Shown: positions 60,283 to 64,000 of the stretch, in pieces
Numbering within the stretch: the first letter of the stretch is position 1
Layout: every line of letters starts with the position of its first letter
Assembly (NCBI RefSeq): GCF_000511385.1
Contig: NC_023148.1
Coordinates: 69,622 to 133,621, forward strand
Length of the DNA: 64,000 nucleotides
DNA from: Phaeobacter gallaeciensis DSM 26640
GTDB taxonomy: Bacteria; Pseudomonadota; Alphaproteobacteria; Rhodobacterales; Rhodobacteraceae
Direction of reading: 5' to 3'
Position numbers and translations under genes: made by a program
The notes under the pieces: model-generated
The model's input: the letters and a program-made list of their open reading frames with translations, nothing else
The model's database searches: none
Told to the model about the DNA's origin: nothing

Positions 60283-61167
60283 TCAGATCCCGTAGAGCCG
60301 GAACGTGTCGCGGCCGGTCAGCTCGCGCACCGCGCCGAGATCGACCAACCGGTCACAGAGCCGCCGTGCAGACCGGTCCGGTAGTGGCAGGGCCGCAGGC
60401 GCGACGGCATCTTGGGTCAGGAATATCGCGACGGCGGCCTGCGCGCCTTTGGCGCGCAGCTTTGGCGCGACCGCTTTGAGATGCGCTGCCCGCCGCGCGA
60501 GGTCAGTTGAGAGGCGCACGGCATCGACCGCCGATGAGACGAGCGCACGATGACAAGCCGAGCGTAGGTCTTCGCCTCGCTTGCGCATGTCGGCGCACTT
60601 CAGGCCTGCGGCCAGAAGCGGCACGACATGATCCCAACCAAGCGCCTGAGCGAGGGTCGCGTCAGCAAGGACGAGTGCGGGCGCCTCGGCACGGGGGGCA
60701 TCGTTTAGTACCGCCTCCAGCACCATTGCCGCGCGACTGACCGCTGCCCCCTGCCCGGCATCGAGCCAACGCGCGATCTGATCACCCTGAAGTTCAGGCA
60801 GCGCCCGGACCAGAGCTTGTACGGCCACCGGCCTTTCCGTGGCGCGACGCCACGCCAGACAGGTTTCGCCTGCCGGGCCGGGCAGGTCGCCGGGGCGCAG
60901 CAGATGCACCACGTCGCGCAGCTCCCTTGCCCGCTCCGGCCGGCCCGAAAACGCGACACAAGCCTCCGTTGCGCGCAACGACAGCCGATCCCGTAACAAG
61001 GCTTGGGGGACCGCCTCTCGCCCCAACACAAGATGCAGGTGGCTCAGTGCTGCGCCCGACAAAAACGCCACATCTTCAAGGGTTTCGGCGCGTGCCGAGG
61101 TGACCCAGGGCGGCATCCGGGGTAAGCTATCAGGGTCGCTGTCGAAGGTTGAGTGGGCATATGTCAT
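60283..61167 (-). CDS. DUF1403 family protein
   Basis: 294 aa, fully helical body (ETLEDVAFLSGAALSHLHLV, RATEACVAFSGRPERARELR, ADATLAQALGWDHVVPLLAA) and a C-terminal winged-helix-like end (PDRSARRLCDRLVDLGAVRE ... FRLYGI). DUF1403 proteins are known next to plasmid-borne ScpB in rhizobia and relatives; no function is established. Operon with scpB; divergent from a tyrosine integrase with a near-palindrome between them. The C-terminal similarity to the DUF1612 protein suggests that both bind DNA or a shared partner. Confidence 0.8.
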   Translation of the reverse strand: MTYAHSTFDSDPDSLPRMPPWVTSARAETLEDVAFLSGAALSHLHLVLGREAVPQALLRDRLSLRATEACVAFSGRPERARELRDVVHLLRPGDLPGPAGETCLAWRRATERPVAVQALVRALPELQGDQIARWLDAGQGAAVSRAAMVLEAVLNDAPRAEAPALVLADATLAQALGWDHVVPLLAAGLKCADMRKRGEDLRSACHRALVSSAVDAVRLSTDLARRAAHLKAVAPKLRAKGAQAAVAIFLTQDAVAPAALPLPDRSARRLCDRLVDLGAVRELTGRDTFRLYGI

Positions 61168-61246
61168 GCCACAACACTATCTTGCGGCGGCGCTTTTGGC
61201 TACCATATAGTGTAGAAACCGCCCCTCTTTGCCGAGCCTTTATATG

Positions 61247-61269
61247 TCCAATAACCTTGTGTTATCGGA
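61247..61269. promoter_or_regulatory. Near-perfect 23-bp palindrome in the DUF1403/integrase divergent promoter
   Basis: TCCAATAAC at 61247..61255, 5-bp centre, GTTATCGGA at 61261..61269 (8 of 9 pairs, plus an outer G-C pair). It lies 13 bp upstream of the integrase start. Either an operator or a recombination core site. Confidence 0.6.
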
Positions 61270-61281
61270 CGTAAAACTGAT

Positions 61282-62433
61282 ATGCTCGGAAACATGAGCA
61301 GTCTCACGAATAACGGCACCAGAATCGAGGATTCCGACGCGTCTGACGCAGAGATTTCGAGCTCAGCGTCCTATGACTCGCTGAACAGTGACGAACACGA
61401 CGAGAGAACCTCTCGGGACCGAGCCTCAATCGCTCTGCCCGCTCATGTGGCCGGCTCCGGCGCGCTCGACCGGCTGATCGACACCGCGCGCGACTACGCC
61501 GAGGCCTCAACAGCTGAGAACACCAATAAGGCCTACTCGGCCGACTGGAAACACTTCACCCGTTGGTGCCGGTTGAAAGGGACGGATCCCCTGCCCCCCT
61601 CGCCCGAGATGGTCGGGCTCTATGTGGCGGACCTGGCCGCCGCGACTGGTAAGGCCCCTGCTCTCTCGGTCTCCACCATTGAGCGGCGCCTCTCCGGCCT
61701 CGCTTGGAACTACAGGCAGCGCGGGTTCACTCTTGATCGCAAGGACCGCCATGTCGCCACCGTTCTGGCCGGGATTAGGCGCAGACACGCGCGTCCGCCG
61801 GTTCAGAAGGAAGCGATCCTGCCCGATGACATCCAGGCCATGGTGGGCACCCTTCCCTATGATCTCCGCGGGCTTCGAGACCGGGCGACCTTACTTCTGG
61901 GCTATGCTGGAGGTCTCCGTCGCTCCGAGATCGTGAGCCTTGACGTGCACAAGGATGATACACCGGACTCCGGCGGTTGGATCGAGATTTTCGAAGATGG
62001 CGCTCTGCTGACGCTGAACGCCAAGACCGGGTGGCGCGAGGTCGAGGTCGGGCGCGGCTCAAGCGACCAGACCTGTCCTGTCCACGCACTTGAGCAATGG
62101 CTGTATTTTGCAAAGATCGACTTCGGGCCGGTCTTCGTGCGAACATCGCGGGATGGCAAACGTGCGCTCGAGGCCCGCCTTTCCGACAAGCACGTCGCAC
62201 GGCTGATCAAAGCAACCGTTCTGAAGAGCGGCGTCAGATCCGATTTGCCGGAAGCCAAACGGCTGGCAATGTTCTCTGGCCATTCCTTGCGCGCCGGGCT
62301 CGCCTCGTCGGCAGAGGTTGATGAGCGTTATGTTCAAAAGCAACTCGGACATGCGTCGGCCGAGATGACCCGGCGCTACCAGCGCAGGCGCGACAGGTTC
62401 AGGGTGAACCTGACCAAAGCCGCAGGGCTGTGA
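61282..62433 (+). CDS. Tyrosine recombinase/integrase
   Basis: 383 aa. N-terminal SAM-like core-binding domain (NTNKAYSADWKHFTRWCRLK) and a catalytic domain with Arg I in GYAGGLRRSEIVS, the HxxR box SGHSLRAGLAS, His in QLGHASAEM and the nucleophile Tyr in TRRYQRRRD. A Ser/Asp-rich leader of ~50 aa precedes it; the start could instead be at 61294. Divergent from DUF1403-scpB; likely the recombinase of that cassette. Confidence 0.9.
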   Translation: MLGNMSSLTNNGTRIEDSDASDAEISSSASYDSLNSDEHDERTSRDRASIALPAHVAGSGALDRLIDTARDYAEASTAENTNKAYSADWKHFTRWCRLKGTDPLPPSPEMVGLYVADLAAATGKAPALSVSTIERRLSGLAWNYRQRGFTLDRKDRHVATVLAGIRRRHARPPVQKEAILPDDIQAMVGTLPYDLRGLRDRATLLLGYAGGLRRSEIVSLDVHKDDTPDSGGWIEIFEDGALLTLNAKTGWREVEVGRGSSDQTCPVHALEQWLYFAKIDFGPVFVRTSRDGKRALEARLSDKHVARLIKATVLKSGVRSDLPEAKRLAMFSGHSLRAGLASSAEVDERYVQKQLGHASAEMTRRYQRRRDRFRVNLTKAAGL

Positions 62434-62545
62434 AGCTCAGGAATCTTGACGCGTTGGTGAAGCGCTAAGATGAAATTCCAGCGCTTCAGTTTCAGCTTAC
62501 TGCTTCAATTGAAATCAGGAACTAAACGCGACACTTCGTGAGCCT

Positions 62546-62571
62546 CCTCATCCCCCTCGGTAGTGATGAGG
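62546..62571 (+). terminator. Hairpin downstream of the integrase gene
   Basis: CCTCATC at 62546..62552 pairs with GATGAGG at 62565..62571 across a 12-base loop. Possible terminator. Confidence 0.4.
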
Positions 62572-62615
62572 GGGTCGTCGAAATCATCAAGAAAAGTAGA
62601 TGCTTGTGGCTTCAT

Positions 62616-62643
62616 ATGTGCATAATAATAGTATTATGCACAT
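62616..62643. repeat. Perfect 12-bp inverted repeat
   Basis: ATGTGCATAATA, 4-bp spacer ATAG, TATTATGCACAT. Perfect dyad in an AT-rich setting, possibly a recombinase or repressor site. Confidence 0.7.
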
Positions 62644-62786
62644 TACCCAAGCGGTTTTGTGGCCATTGCCCATGCTCTTTATATAGTATGCGCGCGCGAC
62701 CGCCGGCGGAACCTCTCAGATTGCGCTCAGTGCAAGGAAACCAAGGGATTGTGTGCCAGCACGACGAGAAAACACTTGCTTGCATT

Positions 62787-62814
62787 CGTTTACTAACGGT
62801 CGTTTAGTAACGGT
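62787..62814. repeat. Tandem 14-bp direct repeat before the serine recombinase
   Basis: CGTTTACTAACGGT immediately followed by CGTTTAGTAACGGT (one difference). TTACTAA and TTAGTAA also make an inverted repeat across the junction. It ends 27 bp before the recombinase ATG, where a resolvase would bind to repress itself. Confidence 0.65.
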
Positions 62815-62841
62815 ATATGAAATTGCAAACGGCCGATTTTC

Positions 62842-63750
62842 ATGCCCCTGATAGGCTATGCGCGCGTATCCACAGAGGATCAGACCCCCCTGCCCCAGTC
62901 TGAGGCCCTGCAAACTGCGGGATGCGTCGAGATCTTCGAAGAGCACGCCTCAGGCGGCAATCGTGCCCGGCCGGTGCTTGCCCGCTTGCTGGAGCGCATT
63001 AGCAAGGGCGACACGCTGGTTGTCGTACGGATCGACCGGCTCGCACGGTCTCTGTCGCACCTTCTCGAGGTGATCGAACGGTTGGAGGCCAAGGGGGCGT
63101 TCTTTCGTTCCATTCAGGACCCGATCGACACCGGATCCCCGCAAGGCAAGTTCACGCTGCAGGTTCTGGGCGCCGCGGCCGAGTTCGAGCGGGCGCTGAT
63201 CCGGGAACGTACCAAAGCAGGGCTGGCGAGCGCCCGTACCAAGGGCCGGGTCGGCGGGAACCCTGGACTGCGGGCCAAAGACCCTGCTGCTCTTCGCAAA
63301 GTACGGCTGGCGCGACAAGACGGCTACATGGAGCGTCTGAACGAGACGGCACAAGATTGGGTGCCCCATGTGCGCCGGTTGCGACCCGACTTGGCCTGGG
63401 AAGACGTGGTGCGCATCATCAACGGCCCCTTGCCCGAGGCGCGTCGCTGGACCCAAAGCCGTCTCTTGCGCGCTGTGAAGGCCTATGTCGGCGACGGCTT
63501 CCTGCCGGCCGAGGTGCTAGCCCGCGCCGGGCGCCGCGAAACCGACGACCGTCTGCCCGCCATCGTCGCCGGCATCAAGGGCGCGGACCCCGACATCACG
63601 CTTCAGGCGATCTGCACCCGGCTGGAAGCGATGCGCGAACGCACGCCTCGTGGCCGAACAAGATGGCAGCCGTCTTCGGTGAAAATGCTGTTGGAGCGGG
63701 CGGAACGACTTGGCCTCATGCCGTACGAATCGAGCCAAAATCAGATGTAG
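62842..63750 (+). CDS. Serine recombinase (resolvase/invertase family) with long C terminus
   Basis: 302 aa. The catalytic domain starts IGYARVSTEDQTPLPQ with the nucleophile Ser in RVST, then VVVRIDRLARSLSHLLEVI and LQVLGAAAEFERALIRERTK. A helix-turn-helix follows. The C-terminal ~110 aa (VPHVRRLRPDLAWEDVVRII and TLQAICTRLEAMRERTPRGR) is longer than in Tn3 resolvases (about 185 aa total). Likely resolves plasmid multimers or excises an element, acting at the repeats upstream. Confidence 0.9.
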   Translation: MPLIGYARVSTEDQTPLPQSEALQTAGCVEIFEEHASGGNRARPVLARLLERISKGDTLVVVRIDRLARSLSHLLEVIERLEAKGAFFRSIQDPIDTGSPQGKFTLQVLGAAAEFERALIRERTKAGLASARTKGRVGGNPGLRAKDPAALRKVRLARQDGYMERLNETAQDWVPHVRRLRPDLAWEDVVRIINGPLPEARRWTQSRLLRAVKAYVGDGFLPAEVLARAGRRETDDRLPAIVAGIKGADPDITLQAICTRLEAMRERTPRGRTRWQPSSVKMLLERAERLGLMPYESSQNQM

Positions 63751-64000
63751 CTTCTGACCCGAATCCAAAAAATTTCACCGGGAGAAAACTCCGCAGGAGG
63801 CAGAAAGTGCCATTAGTTGCTTGGGGTTAGCTGCTAATATGCCAACTCAACAGAGTAGCGGCTCGATTTGGTTAGATCTGCATTTAATATATCTATATCA
63901 ATGACTTGCTGAGTTTTTTACACGACAACACCTATAGGTGTTGTGGATAACTTTCACACTACATTTAGATTCTTCTTGCCGGACTCACTGGATCGTGGCA
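63751..64000. other. AT-rich region with palindrome and DnaA box, possible replication origin
   Basis: Without a gene. From about 63,870 the sequence is AT-rich (TTTAATATATCTATATC). A perfect 20-bp palindrome (ACAACACCTA/TAGGTGTTGT) at 63925..63944 overlaps TGTGGATAA at 63942..63950, the complement of the consensus DnaA box TTATCCACA. It may be the edge of a replication module lying beyond the window. Confidence 0.5.
63942..63950 (-). promoter_or_regulatory. Consensus DnaA box
   Basis: TTATCCACA read on the minus strand; exact match to the 9-mer. Confidence 0.6.

Larger units (their letters stand above)
62434..62841. other. Non-coding region with hairpin, palindrome and tandem repeats
   Basis: About 400 bp upstream of a serine recombinase without a convincing gene. 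It contains a CCTCATC/GATGAGG hairpin (62546..62571), a 12-bp-arm perfect inverted repeat (62616..62643) and a tandem 14-bp direct repeat (62787..62814). The combination looks like a resolution or recombination site. Confidence 0.55.

Noticed and set aside
59557..60384. 275-codon plus-strand frame
   Set aside because: Antisense to scpB, which has clear family motifs and an operon partner.

Overview
The window reads as an accessory replicon (plasmid or large mobile island) of an alphaproteobacterium, most likely Rhodobacterales (Roseobacter group). This rests on GC-rich coding sequence, the protein families present (cupredoxin/CopI-like proteins, a glutaredoxin-MauE fusion, CcmI/H/G/F, a DUF1612/DUF1403/ScpB plasmid cassette) and the density of transposon debris. 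No rRNA, tRNA or CRISPR array was recognised.

Region 1 (1 to about 43,360) is a very large copper-defence island. It holds two copper P1B-ATPases, CopZ, CueR, a CopR/CopS-type two-component system, three Tat-exported multicopper oxidases, two cupredoxins (one fused to a CusF-like domain), an orphan CusC/TolC-like lipoprotein, several small His/Met-rich proteins and a decayed second copZ. At least four good CueR-type promoters (19-bp spacer between -35 and -10) serve copA, copZ, the second ATPase and a membrane-protein operon, with weaker ones elsewhere. A direct-repeat box (GTATCC-N4-GTATCC type) lies at the copR promoter and at the scsB-like/L,D-transpeptidase divergent promoter.

The same island duplicates much of the cell-envelope assembly machinery: lipoprotein maturation (Lgt, a truncated Lnt), peptidoglycan cross-linking (three L,D-transpeptidases), disulfide chemistry (DsbA, DsbB, a DsbD/ScsB), cytochrome c maturation (CcmF, G, H, I directly behind copRS) and four c-type cytochromes, one with a Met-rich insert. 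Several of these pathways are known copper targets, so the island may supply copper-tolerant replacements as well as detoxification. That is an inference.

Region 2 (43,374 to 52,721) is a scrapyard of mobile elements: a cargo-free TniABQ transposon with visible ends, a frameshifted IS5-family remnant, a secreted alpha/beta hydrolase gene, an IS110-family remnant, a second related TniBQ transposon whose tniA is cut to ten codons, and an intact IS5-family element.

Region 3 (52,722 to 64,000) looks like a plasmid maintenance and recombination segment: a winged-helix protein, a PIN toxin/antitoxin pair, and a DUF1403-ScpB-(TniABQ)-DUF1612 arrangement in which a third, divergent TniABQ module sits between scpB and the DUF1612 gene. 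A tyrosine integrase and a serine recombinase preceded by repeats follow. An AT-rich stretch at the right edge carries a perfect 20-bp palindrome overlapping a consensus DnaA box.
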